Below the pieces are notes generated by a model, which saw nothing but the letters and a program-made list of their open reading frames with translations, made no database searches and was not told where the DNA came from. A DNA stretch of 64,000 nt from Bacilli bacterium (GTDB lineage Bacteria; Bacillota_I; Bacilli_A; RFN20; DUOF01): contig JAFWYE010000006.1 in the NCBI GenBank assembly GCA_017517765.1, forward strand, positions 310,001 through 374,000, written 5' to 3'. The stretch's first letter is position 1. Each line of letters opens with the position of its first letter. Positions 41,200 to 50,224 of the stretch are shown here, piece after piece. Made by a program: the position numbers and the translations under genes.

Positions 41200-42714
41200 T
41201 TACTCTAAAATAATAATACCATCTAAATTACAAACATAACATTCAGGAAATTTTTGTTTTAATTCTTCTAAAGCCTTAACATCATTCTCTACTTTTCTAC
41301 CAACAACTATACCTTCAATAAAGCATCTATTCATCCCAAATATTACATAACTTGCTCTATTTGCAAATGAACATATCCCTCTTTTATCATTCTTTTCATC
41401 AAATAATTTTCCAAAATATTTAGATATCTTTCTATCATATCCTTTTGCATTTATATCATTTTCAATTAGACTTTGTGCTTCCTTACTAGATATATCTAAG
41501 ATAAAACCATATTGATTTATATCTCTAGCTAAACTTGGCATAAACCTAATCTCCATACTAGATTCTGCTTCCCATTTAAAATGATCTACATCTTTCATTT
41601 TTTCTACAAACTCATCTAATTTTCCATAAGGAACTAAACAACAACTTTTTTCATAAGTAACATCCATACCACTATAATTAATAATATATTCTTTTAATGA
41701 TATCTTTTCATTCACTCTCCAAAACCCAGAAACAAATGTAAAAGCATGTCTTCCTTTTATTCCAGTAGCAGCATCTTTACTAACAATTCCATTCTCACTA
41801 ACAAAATCCAAAGCCTTATCACTTTTACCAATTCCATGCAAATAATGATGAGTATCTAAGATAACCTCATCACCTTTTTTATAGGAATGTTGTTTAAGTT
41901 TAAATCTGGAATCTTCTATTTCAAAATACTTATCTATTTGCTTATCTACTATTTTTCTTATTTTAAATTTATAAAACTTATGACAATACTTTTTACAATC
42001 ATTTATATTCATCTTTATATCTCCTTTTAGTAATTTGAAATTATAATACAATTCATATGCAACCATGATTAATCTTAAAGTTTCTTTTAATTTTAAAAAC
42101 TCATATTTAATAATAGGATATTCTAATCTAACTCTATCTAGCACATCACTATCTTTTAAAATATCCACTATTAATTTAGCCCTAGTTAAATCCTCAACTC
42201 CATATTCTTTACAAAGAAGAGATAAATCATAATTAGGATCGCTATGAGCACTAACCGCTACTTTTAAAATATTTAAATCCTTATTAGATAGTTTTAAACT
42301 AATATCATCTAATTTACTAGCGCTTCTTTTCCCATGAAAATCATCTTTAGAATCATTCACTCTTCCTATATCATGATACATAGAGGCATATACCACTAAC
42401 TTTAAATCCTCTTTTGATATCTCTAATAAAGAAGATAATACTAATGAATATATTAACACTCTCTCATTATGATAAACCCCATGTTTATAACTTTTATATA
42501 TAATATTTTTATCAATCCCATTTAAGATTTCTTTAACATCATCTTTATACTTATATGATCTTAAAATATTTCTAATATTTTCTATTTCAAAAGAAACTAT
42601 TCCCATGTCTTCTAATTCTTTTGATTGCTCTAAATAAAATTTATATAATACATCTTTTTTACTTATTCTTTTAAATTTATAATTCTCATCAATTAATGCC
42701 TGTAATAATTTCAT
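41200..42714 (-). CDS. HD-domain protein with unassigned C-terminal domain
   Basis: The N-terminal ~225 of 504 residues form an HD domain: HGVYHNERVLIYSL, ASMYHDIGRVNDSKDDFHG, VSAHSDPN and DSDVLDRVRLEYP. The C-terminal ~220 residues (THHYLHGIGKSDKALDFVSENG, IVSKDAATGIKGRHAFTF, then SSMEIRFMPSLARDINQYGF and a late FANRASYVIFGM) resemble the YHGT...GI strands of ADP-ribosyltransferase-like folds; this is weak. The start at 42714 is best spaced from GAGGGG. In frame after the stop, 24 further sense codons run up to the terminator. Confidence 0.7.
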   Translation of the reverse strand: MKLLQALIDENYKFKRISKKDVLYKFYLEQSKELEDMGIVSFEIENIRNILRSYKYKDDVKEILNGIDKNIIYKSYKHGVYHNERVLIYSLVLSSLLEISKEDLKLVVYASMYHDIGRVNDSKDDFHGKRSASKLDDISLKLSNKDLNILKVAVSAHSDPNYDLSLLCKEYGVEDLTRAKLIVDILKDSDVLDRVRLEYPIIKYEFLKLKETLRLIMVAYELYYNFKLLKGDIKMNINDCKKYCHKFYKFKIRKIVDKQIDKYFEIEDSRFKLKQHSYKKGDEVILDTHHYLHGIGKSDKALDFVSENGIVSKDAATGIKGRHAFTFVSGFWRVNEKISLKEYIINYSGMDVTYEKSCCLVPYGKLDEFVEKMKDVDHFKWEAESSMEIRFMPSLARDINQYGFILDISSKEAQSLIENDINAKGYDRKISKYFGKLFDEKNDKRGICSFANRASYVIFGMNRCFIEGIVVGRKVENDVKALEELKQKFPECYVCNLDGIIILE

Positions 42715-42749
42715 CTTCATTACCCCTCAATAAAATTATAATTATTAAT

Positions 42750-42778
42750 AAAAAAAAGAGCCAATAATTTGGCCCTTA
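42750..42778 (-). terminator. intrinsic terminator after the flavin reductase gene
   Basis: AGGGCCAA/TTGGCTCT (one wobble) stem, ATTA loop, T8 on the minus strand. Confidence 0.85.
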
Positions 42779-42783
42779 AATAA

Positions 42784-43338
42784 TTATCTTAAATTATTTC
42801 CATCTTTAAAAGCATTACCTACTCTACCCTCAATTTTGTAATATCCATGAGTAGATGGATCATAAATAATTGGAGTAAACTTTTCTAAACACACACTACC
42901 TTGATCATCTAAGATAGATTCATCAGCATTAACATTTACTATTTCTGCCATATATAAATCTTCATCAATTATTTCTAACAATCTACACTCCAAGCACAAA
43001 GGCAATTCATTAATAATTGGAGCATTTACATATTTAGCTTTACTTACACTAAAGCCTGCTTTTTCTACCTTATTTGGTTCATCATTTCCTGAGACAATCC
43101 CAACATAATCACAAGCAACAACATTGTCTGCATCACCAATAGAGATAGTAAACTCTTTAGTGATATCTATATTATCAGTAGTCTTGTGCTTAGACATACA
43201 CACCATGACTTTATGATAATCAGCCATCCCTCCCCATGCAGCATTCATTGCATTTGGATGTCCATTTTCATCATATGTTCCAATTATCATTACAAGTTGA
43301 GGATATAAAAATGGTTTTGCCCCTAAATCTTTTCTCAT
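42784..43338 (-). CDS. flavin reductase-like (flavoredoxin) protein
   Basis: The 184-aa protein matches the flavin reductase-like FMN-binding family: YPQLVMIIGTYDENGHPNAMNAAWGGMAD at the start, ISIGDADNVVACDYVGIVSG, and LPLCLECRLLEI. The family binds FMN noncovalently and either reduces free flavin or carries electrons. No fused redox partner. Single-gene unit with its own terminator, upstream of aspS on a different transcript. Confidence 0.9.
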   Translation of the reverse strand: MRKDLGAKPFLYPQLVMIIGTYDENGHPNAMNAAWGGMADYHKVMVCMSKHKTTDNIDITKEFTISIGDADNVVACDYVGIVSGNDEPNKVEKAGFSVSKAKYVNAPIINELPLCLECRLLEIIDEDLYMAEIVNVNADESILDDQGSVCLEKFTPIIYDPSTHGYYKIEGRVGNAFKDGNNLR

Positions 43339-43398
43339 TATTTTTTTGTCTCCTTTACTAAGTAAATATTATCACACAAATAATTATTAAACTATCTT

Positions 43399-44712
43399 TT
43401 ATGGTTCTATTCTACTTGGCCCTCTAAAGATATACATAGTCTCTTTTAAACTACCAGTTTCTAAAAGTAGCATAGTAATTCTATCCACTCCAAGAGCAAA
43501 TCCACCATGAGGAGGACATCCATACTTAAAGAATTCTAGATAAAATTCCACGTCTTTAGTTAATCCTTTTTCTTTTGCTTGTTTGCAAAGGATTTCATAA
43601 CGGTGCTCTCTTAAAGCTAAAGTAGTAGTCTCGCATCCCTTCCATAAAAGGTCAGCCCCTTGAGGAACTCCATTTTCTCTTTTATGATAAAATGCTCTTT
43701 TTTTAGCACTAAAGTCTGTAACAAACACAAACTCATGCCCATACTTTTCTTTAATATACTTACTAGCTAATTTTTCTGATTCTGAGTTCATATCACCAAC
43801 ATCTTCATAATTCATTACAAATCCATATTCTTTTTCTAAAACTTTGTATAACTCTTCTAGTTTAATTCTAGGGAATGGTTTAGTAGGAATAATTACTTCA
43901 ACATTAAATAATCTTTTTATTTCTTCCTCATACTTTTCTTTTACTGCACTTAATCCTGCAATAAATAAATTTTCTTCAAAATTCATTAATTCCTCTAGTG
44001 ATTCAATATAACTCATCTCAATGTCAAATGAAGTAAAATCAGTAGTATGTCTATATGAATTAGACTTTTCTGCCCTAAATGCAGGAGCTACTTCAAATAC
44101 TTTTTCAAACCCACTAGCCATAGCCATTTGCTTATAAAATTGAGGACTTTGAGCCAAATAGGCTTTTCTACCAAAATAATTTAATTCAAAAACATCTGCT
44201 CCTGATTCACTAGCAGCCCCAATAATTTTAGGAGTATGTATTTCAATAAAATTATTACTTACAACAAACTCTCTCATTGCATTAATAAAACAAGTTTGTA
44301 CTTTAAACATTAAAAGATTCTTTTCATTTCTCAAGTCTAAAAATCTATAGTTTAATCTAGTATCAAGTAGTGCGGACTTGCTATCTTTGTAATTTAGAGG
44401 TAATTCTTCTAAACTTCTACTAGTAACTATAATTTCACTTGGAATTATTTCCATAGCATTTAATTTTACCTTTTCATTTTCTTGTAATAATCCTTTAATT
44501 TTAACAGTACTTTCACAAGTTAACTCATTTACTATTTCATTTAATTTAGCATTAGCTTCATTCTTTTCTATAGTAACTTGTACTCTAGAAGTACTATCTC
44601 TAACAACTAGAAATTGTACATATTGAAGATTCCTAATAGTATCTACAAAACCTTCAATACAAATCTCCTTTCCTAAATATTCTTTAAGATTTTTAAAATA
44701 TATTTCTTTCAT
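43399..44712 (-). CDS. aspS2: archaeal-type (non-discriminating) aspartyl-tRNA synthetase
   Basis: The 437-aa class IIb synthetase has the N-terminal OB fold (EICIEGFVDTIRNLQYVQFLVVRD), motif 1 (IEIHTPKIIGAASESG), motif 2 (VAPAFRAEKSNSYRHTTDF, fRxE), and motif 3 (GGFALGVDRITMLLL). It lacks the GAD insertion of bacterial AspRS, and the length (~435 aa) fits the archaeal-type AspS2 family, which often acts on tRNA-Asp and tRNA-Asn. It lies directly behind a T-box whose specifier is GAC. An SD of GGAGGTAG precedes the ATG. Confidence 0.92.
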   Translation of the reverse strand: MKEIYFKNLKEYLGKEICIEGFVDTIRNLQYVQFLVVRDSTSRVQVTIEKNEANAKLNEIVNELTCESTVKIKGLLQENEKVKLNAMEIIPSEIIVTSRSLEELPLNYKDSKSALLDTRLNYRFLDLRNEKNLLMFKVQTCFINAMREFVVSNNFIEIHTPKIIGAASESGADVFELNYFGRKAYLAQSPQFYKQMAMASGFEKVFEVAPAFRAEKSNSYRHTTDFTSFDIEMSYIESLEELMNFEENLFIAGLSAVKEKYEEEIKRLFNVEVIIPTKPFPRIKLEELYKVLEKEYGFVMNYEDVGDMNSESEKLASKYIKEKYGHEFVFVTDFSAKKRAFYHKRENGVPQGADLLWKGCETTTLALREHRYEILCKQAKEKGLTKDVEFYLEFFKYGCPPHGGFALGVDRITMLLLETGSLKETMYIFRGPSRIEP

Positions 44713-44740
44713 TTTACTACCTCCTATTCAATATATAATA

Positions 44741-44996
44741 AAAATAAAAAACAGTTATATTATCCACAAAGGGACGAATAACTGTTCTTAATCCGCGGTA
44801 CCACCCAATTTATTATATATTAAATATAAAGATATATAATCACTCAATGAAATAACGGTTCACTCCGACTTACCCTACTATTAGTTCAAGTAAGTAGCTC
44901 CTAGGTGTCTTTTGTTCTATCTTTATATTATCTTTCACCAACCGATAACTCTCTACCATAAATAAATAAAACTACTCTTCCTAATCTTCGCTGATA
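44741..44996 (-). promoter_or_regulatory. aspartate T-box leader of aspS2
   Basis: The minus-strand leader has AGAGAG, GGTTGGTGAAAG, specifier GAC-ACC-TAGGAG with GAC (Asp) at 44907-44909, and a T-box sequence GGGTGGTACCGCGG (44793-44806). A strong terminator AACAGTTAT/ATAACTGTT plus T6 ends at about 44741. The specifier matches the gene controlled. Uncharged tRNA-Asp would stabilise the antiterminator and allow aspS2 expression. Confidence 0.95.
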
Positions 44997-45001
44997 TAAG
45001 A

Positions 45002-45030
45002 GTTATAACATATTAAAATAAAATTAACAA
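45002..45030 (-). promoter_or_regulatory. promoter of the aspS2 T-box transcript
   Basis: TTGTTA (45025-45030 complement), 17-nt spacer, TATAAC (45002-45007 complement). The start would be near 44995, just before T-box stem I. Confidence 0.7.
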
Positions 45031-45073
45031 GCATAATCTTTATAGTAACAATCATTATATTAAATATTTAATA

Positions 45074-45102
45074 TAAAAAGTAAGAAGTCATTCTTCTTAC
45101 TT
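45074..45102 (-). terminator. intrinsic terminator of the AAA+ operon
   Basis: AAGTAAGAAG/CTTCTTACTT with AATGA loop and T5 on the minus strand, overlapping the radical-SAM gene's end. Confidence 0.85.
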
Positions 45103-45663
45103 AATAATCTTTAAAATATCACTAGTTAAAAATCCATTAATATCTAAATTACCTTCATTATCTAATGTCAATATAGTACTAGTTTTACCATCATTTACTT
45201 TATAATTTTTATATTTACCCTTGTGAGTATATATTCTTTGATTACTACTTCCTCTAAATTGTAAATTCACATTGATTTTGTCTATTTCAAATCTCCCGGA
45301 TATAACTATATCAGCCATATTCCAAACTTTAATCTTAGACTTATTTAATTCTTTCTTTTTATATCCAGTAAACAAGATAACACTCATATTATTATCTTTA
45401 ATTAGTTTTACAAGTTCCACCAATTTACAGGCTTGATCTAAAGGCTCTCCTCCATGCAAAGTAATACCCTCTACATTTTCTTTAATAGCTATATTTAAAA
45501 CATCATTAGAACTCATAAAGTTAGCATCTTCAAATGACCAAAGATGTTTATTTACACATCCTTTACAATGAATTGTACATCCTTTTAAAAAGATAAGTAA
45601 TCTTTTCCCAGGTCCATATAAATGTTCATTTTCTACTATTTTTATTTTATATATTCCAATCAT
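45097..45663 (-). CDS. NrdG-like radical SAM activase
   Basis: The 188-aa protein is a compact radical SAM activase: GPGKRLLIFLKGCTIHCKGC contains CxxxCxxC, ITLHGGEPL the GGE, VILFTGYKKKEL and MADIVISGRFE follow, and RGSSNQRI near the end. This is the NrdG/PflA-like layout, in which a [4Fe-4S] cluster and SAM generate a radical. No NrdD-type glycyl-radical partner is nearby. It is the last gene of a five-gene overlapping operon, overlapping DUF2997 by 4 bases. Confidence 0.85.
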   Translation of the reverse strand: MIGIYKIKIVENEHLYGPGKRLLIFLKGCTIHCKGCVNKHLWSFEDANFMSSNDVLNIAIKENVEGITLHGGEPLDQACKLVELVKLIKDNNMSVILFTGYKKKELNKSKIKVWNMADIVISGRFEIDKINVNLQFRGSSNQRIYTHKGKYKNYKVNDGKTSTILTLDNEGNLDINGFLTSDILKIIK

Positions 45664-45860
45664 GAATTATTAGCCTTAACCCCATTATTTAGAATTCTAC
45701 CTTCTTTATAGAATTCTTCTTTTTTATTAGTTTTAGACTCCAATGCTAAATCCTTTAATAGCTTATCTAATTCGCTTATACATTCACTACCATAAACTCC
45801 AAATGTTTCAGCCTCACACTTACCTGTATTATCTATACTAATTACTATTTTCTTTTCCAT
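45660..45860 (-). CDS. DUF2997 protein
   Basis: The 66-aa protein matches DUF2997: KKIVISIDNTGKCEAETFGVYGSECISELDKLL. The short beta-rich start followed by a G...G.x.C motif is typical. Function unknown. The family is repeatedly found next to DUF1257/Ycf35 and Ycf46-like ATPases. It overlaps the DUF1257-like gene by one base and the radical-SAM gene by four. Confidence 0.85.
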   Translation of the reverse strand: MEKKIVISIDNTGKCEAETFGVYGSECISELDKLLKDLALESKTNKKEEFYKEGRILNNGVKANNS

Positions 45861-46600
45861 TAATCACACCTCACAAGTTCCAACTCTATTTTATCTCCCT
45901 TTTTAACTTCTTTAATAGAGTATCCCATTTGCTTAGCTCTATAAGAGATAATACTTGCAGTAGCATTTTTTAGTTTATCATTTGTGTTAATAAGTGTCTC
46001 TTGTACACTTTTAAAAATATTAGCAAGTTCTTCTTTAATGTTATCTCCATTAGAAATAATATCTCCCTTTATTTCAGAGACAAACTTATTATCTTTATAG
46101 TCAGTTGAAACTTCTTGTTTAGCTAATTCAACATAAGTTCCATTTTGTTTAATATTTAAAACCATATCTAATATCTTATAGTCTAAATCAACTTCAAATT
46201 TGTTTTTTAAAATTACATCTTTAACAGTTTCATTAAGAGTAGCATTTGCTATCTTCTCCCCAAAATTATAATTTGAAGCAAAATTTCTTAATGTTGAAAG
46301 TAATTCATCACTTACTAAATATGATTTTCCTTTTAACTCACAACTCACTTCTTTAACTTTAAGCCCCAAAGCTTCTATAAGCAAAAGAGCGCCTGAAGAA
46401 ACATTATAAGCATCATTAATTAAAAGATTTCCATCTAAACTATAGATATTACATCCCTTAGTTAAAAGACTTAATCTATCTAACTTTTGATTTAATGCAC
46501 ACACTATAGCATCTTCCAAATTTATAATATCTTGTTTATTACATCCACCAAGTTTAATCTCTATTGGATTAAATGATTTAACAGTAATTTCACAACTCAT
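45860..46600 (-). CDS. DUF1257 (Ycf35-like) protein, extended
   Basis: The C-terminal part of the 246-aa protein (YRAKQMGYSIKEVKKGDKIE, then LELVR) looks like the DUF1257/Ycf35 end. The N-terminal ~100 residues (ITVKSFNPIEIKLGGC, then ALLLIEALGLKVKEVSCELKGK) do not resemble typical DUF1257 proteins, which are ~120 aa, so this is an extended or distant version. Function unknown. It has a GGAGGTAA SD. It lies 4 bp after the 614-aa gene and overlaps the DUF2997 gene. Confidence 0.65.
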   Translation of the reverse strand: MSCEITVKSFNPIEIKLGGCNKQDIINLEDAIVCALNQKLDRLSLLTKGCNIYSLDGNLLINDAYNVSSGALLLIEALGLKVKEVSCELKGKSYLVSDELLSTLRNFASNYNFGEKIANATLNETVKDVILKNKFEVDLDYKILDMVLNIKQNGTYVELAKQEVSTDYKDNKFVSEIKGDIISNGDNIKEELANIFKSVQETLINTNDKLKNATASIISYRAKQMGYSIKEVKKGDKIELELVRCD

Positions 46601-46604
46601 TATA

Positions 46605-48449
46605 TTACCTCCTTGCTATGCACTTAAGATTAAATTCTTCCCTTAAATCTTTAGTATCATAGTACTCATGCAAATCATCAATAACTATATATCTTTCGCC
46701 ATTCTTTTCATATACAGAATAATTTTCAGGAATATTAATATCCCTAAATCTATCTATAACACTTAAACAATTTCTTATATATGTATTAATCGCATATAAG
46801 TAACTGTCTACAAATGCTTTCAATTTAGCCATCTTAGTAATTTCTTTAGTTCTTACTATATCTGATATTGAATGAATTTGTTTATCATTGTTTAGTATCT
46901 CATTACATTTATCTAAGAATACTTCTAAACCTTTATCATCACTAATAGTATTCGCCTTACTTTCAAAACTAGCTTTAAGTCTTAGTAAATCTGCTACTTT
47001 CTTTTCTAGTATCTCTACACTTCTTCGATTACTAGTTACATCAATTCCCTCTACAATAAGAACTCTTTTTTCTTGAATAGTCTTCTTATACCCTTCAATT
47101 TCAAGATCAAACTTATCAAATTTAGAATTTAAATTTTCTTTATTAACAGCATTAAACATCTCTTTACATCTTAGTATTAGTGATCTTTTATAATTTTCAT
47201 ATAAAGCCTTAGCATTATTAATTAACTTATGAAACCCTTCATATTTACATTCACTAATACTCGTTGTTAAACAATCACTAAATTTAACACTACCATCAAT
47301 AAAATCAATTAATCCAACATCTTCCTCCATAATTTCAGCATAATCTCTTTTAATATCATCAATTTTTAAAGTTTGTAATTCATCCCATTCAGATTTCAAA
47401 TCATAAACTTCTTTGTAAATGCTAGATTCATTATATGAACTATCTAAAGTTGGAGGAATAAGGTTAAATTGATACTCCACCTTATAAGCCTTATTAGAAT
47501 AATTATTATGTTCTTCTACAATAGAGGTATCAAATTTCTCACTTATAAAATCACTAATTGTAGGTAACTTAACATCATAAAATAACACCTTAGTATCAGT
47601 TAAAGTAAACTTTTCTACAACACCATTTGAAACACAATAAACTTGATTTAATAAGTTATCAATATTTACTTCATCATCACAAAATAAACATTTATATTTA
47701 TCATTAACAAATAAATTAAGTGACTCTATTTGATAGGTTGTATATGCTCCCTTATCTAATTCTTGCAAATAAGATATTGTAGCATTCTTATTTTGAAGTA
47801 TAACCCCTTCTTTTAAAACATCTCCCACTATTAAATCTAATTTATTAGTTAGGGCATAATAAAAGATATCTTTAGAGTAATACTTAGGATCTACTACATA
47901 TAAACAATCTATTCTCTCTTTTAAAGCTGCATCTATTAATTTAGAATAATCTTTTTCACCTTTTCTATCTACTATTACAATTCTAGCAACTTGATTTAAA
48001 AAAGAATAATCTTCAACTTTGCTTTTACCCTCAAAATAAATCTCATTTATAACATTACTTGTTTCAACAAACTTATCTAGAATCATAAGATTCTTTATTT
48101 CTTCCCCAATAATACCAATATAATTAAAGTTCAAATTCTCATTAACTTTTAAGCTATCCACCTTTAAATTAGGATAAGTGGCTACGATTTCCTCATTTCT
48201 AGAAATTATATTTATTTTTATATTTTCACTAATTTTTTCTAATTCCCAAAGTAACTCTCCATTTAAGCATGCCTCACAAAGAATTAGATTAACTACACTA
48301 GCGTTATTCACTAGCTCAATTACATTTGAAACATCAACATCTTCATAAATATGATTTTTAGTAAATGGTAAATCACACTCATCAAAAAGAGTCCAACCTT
48401 GATTGAAACTATTCTCTTTTACTATTTTTACTACTTTACTGCTTATCAT
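46605..48449 (-). CDS. 614-aa protein of unknown function in the AAA+ operon
   Basis: No family recognised. The first ~250 residues are alternating beta/alpha (VVNLILCEACLNGELLWEL, IARIVIVDRKGEKDYS-like, LIDAALKERIDCLYVVD), perhaps a Rossmann-like fold. Residues ~330-560 are mostly helical with coiled-coil-like heptads (SVEILEKKVADLLRLKASFE). The C-terminus has beta hairpins (GERYIVIDDLHEYYD). A Cys pair CLFCDDE occurs in the middle. It overlaps the AAA+ gene by four bases, so the two are translationally coupled and probably form a complex. Confidence 0.7.
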   Translation of the reverse strand: MISSKVVKIVKENSFNQGWTLFDECDLPFTKNHIYEDVDVSNVIELVNNASVVNLILCEACLNGELLWELEKISENIKINIISRNEEIVATYPNLKVDSLKVNENLNFNYIGIIGEEIKNLMILDKFVETSNVINEIYFEGKSKVEDYSFLNQVARIVIVDRKGEKDYSKLIDAALKERIDCLYVVDPKYYSKDIFYYALTNKLDLIVGDVLKEGVILQNKNATISYLQELDKGAYTTYQIESLNLFVNDKYKCLFCDDEVNIDNLLNQVYCVSNGVVEKFTLTDTKVLFYDVKLPTISDFISEKFDTSIVEEHNNYSNKAYKVEYQFNLIPPTLDSSYNESSIYKEVYDLKSEWDELQTLKIDDIKRDYAEIMEEDVGLIDFIDGSVKFSDCLTTSISECKYEGFHKLINNAKALYENYKRSLILRCKEMFNAVNKENLNSKFDKFDLEIEGYKKTIQEKRVLIVEGIDVTSNRRSVEILEKKVADLLRLKASFESKANTISDDKGLEVFLDKCNEILNNDKQIHSISDIVRTKEITKMAKLKAFVDSYLYAINTYIRNCLSVIDRFRDINIPENYSVYEKNGERYIVIDDLHEYYDTKDLREEFNLKCIARR

Positions 48450-50044
48450 AACTCATCCCTCGCAATAAATGGATTCTTACTTTCTTGATGTAATCTTGGA
48501 ACATCTGCACCAAGATCAGTAACTTTTTCAGGTAAATCCTTACTGGCAAACCTAGCCCTTTTATTTGCCCATTTTCTAAGATTAGAAATTGTCTCTGCCA
48601 TAGTTCTAGATAATGGTGAAGTGTTACTTATGCACTCTAATAAATTTTTCATTTCTACATCTTCTTGACCACTAGCATAAGCATTAAATAATGCCTCATT
48701 AACTACTTCCTCAATTTCTGCACCAGAAAATCCCTCTGTAGATTTGGCAAGTTTCTTTATATCTAAGTTTAACTTATTAGGATCTCTATTTTTACTTTGT
48801 AAGTGAATATTAAAAATATTTTCTCTTTCTCTTAAAGATGGTAAATCAACAAAGAATATTTCATCAAATCGACCTTTTCTTAATAATTCAGCAGGTAAAG
48901 AACTTATATCATTTGCAGTAGCCACTACAAATACAGGTTCTTCTTTTTCTTGCATCCATGTTAAAAACGTTCCAAAAACTCTAGCACTAGTACCACCATC
49001 AGTCTTACCACTACTTTGAGCTCCACTTAAACCTTTTTCAATTTCATCAATCCAGAGAACACATGGAGATATAGTTTTAGCAACATCTAAGGCATATCTA
49101 ATATTTCTCTCTGATTCACCAACAACTCCACCAAATACTTTTCCTAAATCAAATCTTAGAAGCGGAAATTGCCATTCATTAGCAATGGCTTTAGCAGTAA
49201 GTGACTTACCACAACCTGGCACACCTAAAAGAAGTACTCCTCTAGGAGTATTTAATCCATATGCTTTAGCATCATCACTATAAGCATTTCCTCTTTTATG
49301 AATCCACTCTTTTAAGTTTTCTAATCCACCTACATTTGTCAAATACTCTTTAGGATGGAAATACTCTAAAAGACCACTTTTTTTAATAATTTGCTCTTTT
49401 TCGCTAATTATCAAAGGAATCTCCTCATCAGTTAGCTTTCTATTTGTAATGATAGCTTTAGCAAAAGCAAGCCTTGCTTCCATTACAGTAAGCCCTAAAG
49501 CAGATTCTAAAAGTTTAGGAGTTATTTCACTCTCTATACAATAATCACTATATTCTTCTACAACTGTATGAGCAATTATCTCAATTATACTTCTATCTGG
49601 TAAATCAACCTCTATTACAGGTAATTCCTTAGATAATTCTTCAGGAACAAACTTACTAGGTGAACTCAAAATAATTGCCTTTTTATAATCCCCATTATAA
49701 TTTTGAGGACGCATCATTTCTCTTATATATCTAATATTTACTGGATAACCAGTTTCACTATACGGATGAAAATCCTCAAGAACTAATAACATATCACTTT
49801 CATTATTCAAGTAATACTCTAAAACAGCAGCCAAAGTAGTACAATCTGGATTAATAGTTTTCAATTTACCTTGTTCCCAAATTTTTAATCCCGAAACACT
49901 GCTCCATGAATACCAATCAATTCCTAGTATCTCACTAACATAATTTGTAAAACCATGCACTCTTTCCCATTCAAAAGATGCAATCTCTACAACCTTAGCG
50001 CCTGCTCTAATTAGCGTCTCTAATTCTTCTTCGTAATTTTTCAT
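48446..50044 (-). CDS. Ycf46-like AAA+ ATPase
   Basis: The 532-aa protein has a Ycf46-type N-terminal region (RAGAKVVEIASFEWERVHGF, MLLVLEDFHPY) and an AAA+ core: Walker A GVPGCGKS (~274-281), Walker B VLWIDE (~329-334), sensor-1 VVATAND, arginine finger RKGRFDE (~389-395), and an FtsH/Cdc48-like FSGAEIEEVV. No membrane helix or protease domain is fused, so it is probably a soluble remodelling ring. The ATG at 50044 follows AAGGGG. It heads the five-gene operon; a 170-nt structured leader precedes it. Confidence 0.9.
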   Translation of the reverse strand: MKNYEEELETLIRAGAKVVEIASFEWERVHGFTNYVSEILGIDWYSWSSVSGLKIWEQGKLKTINPDCTTLAAVLEYYLNNESDMLLVLEDFHPYSETGYPVNIRYIREMMRPQNYNGDYKKAIILSSPSKFVPEELSKELPVIEVDLPDRSIIEIIAHTVVEEYSDYCIESEITPKLLESALGLTVMEARLAFAKAIITNRKLTDEEIPLIISEKEQIIKKSGLLEYFHPKEYLTNVGGLENLKEWIHKRGNAYSDDAKAYGLNTPRGVLLLGVPGCGKSLTAKAIANEWQFPLLRFDLGKVFGGVVGESERNIRYALDVAKTISPCVLWIDEIEKGLSGAQSSGKTDGGTSARVFGTFLTWMQEKEEPVFVVATANDISSLPAELLRKGRFDEIFFVDLPSLRERENIFNIHLQSKNRDPNKLNLDIKKLAKSTEGFSGAEIEEVVNEALFNAYASGQEDVEMKNLLECISNTSPLSRTMAETISNLRKWANKRARFASKDLPEKVTDLGADVPRLHQESKNPFIARDEL

Positions 50045-50071
50045 AAAAATTTCCCCTTTGTAACATGTGAT

Positions 50072-50217
50072 ATAGTTAGACTCCCCAGTCACTATACCTA
50101 GTACATAAACTTAAGTTTTAAATGAATATCTCTCACTTAATACAAATATTTATAAATCGTTACTCCTTTTCATATTAGGTAAAATGCTCAACTTTTCACC
50201 TTTTTTATATGCCGCGC
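50072..50217 (-). promoter_or_regulatory. long leader of the AAA+ operon with hairpin and possible uORF
   Basis: Between the predicted start (~50217) and the AAA+ ATG there are about 170 nt. A 13-codon ORF with AAGGTG SD and TTG start lies at 50150-50191. A hairpin ATAGTGACT/AGTC-TA-ACTAT, with GGGG in its loop, lies at 50072-50095. These features could set expression of the operon; evidence is pattern only. Confidence 0.35.
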
Positions 50218-50224
50218 AGGAAAA

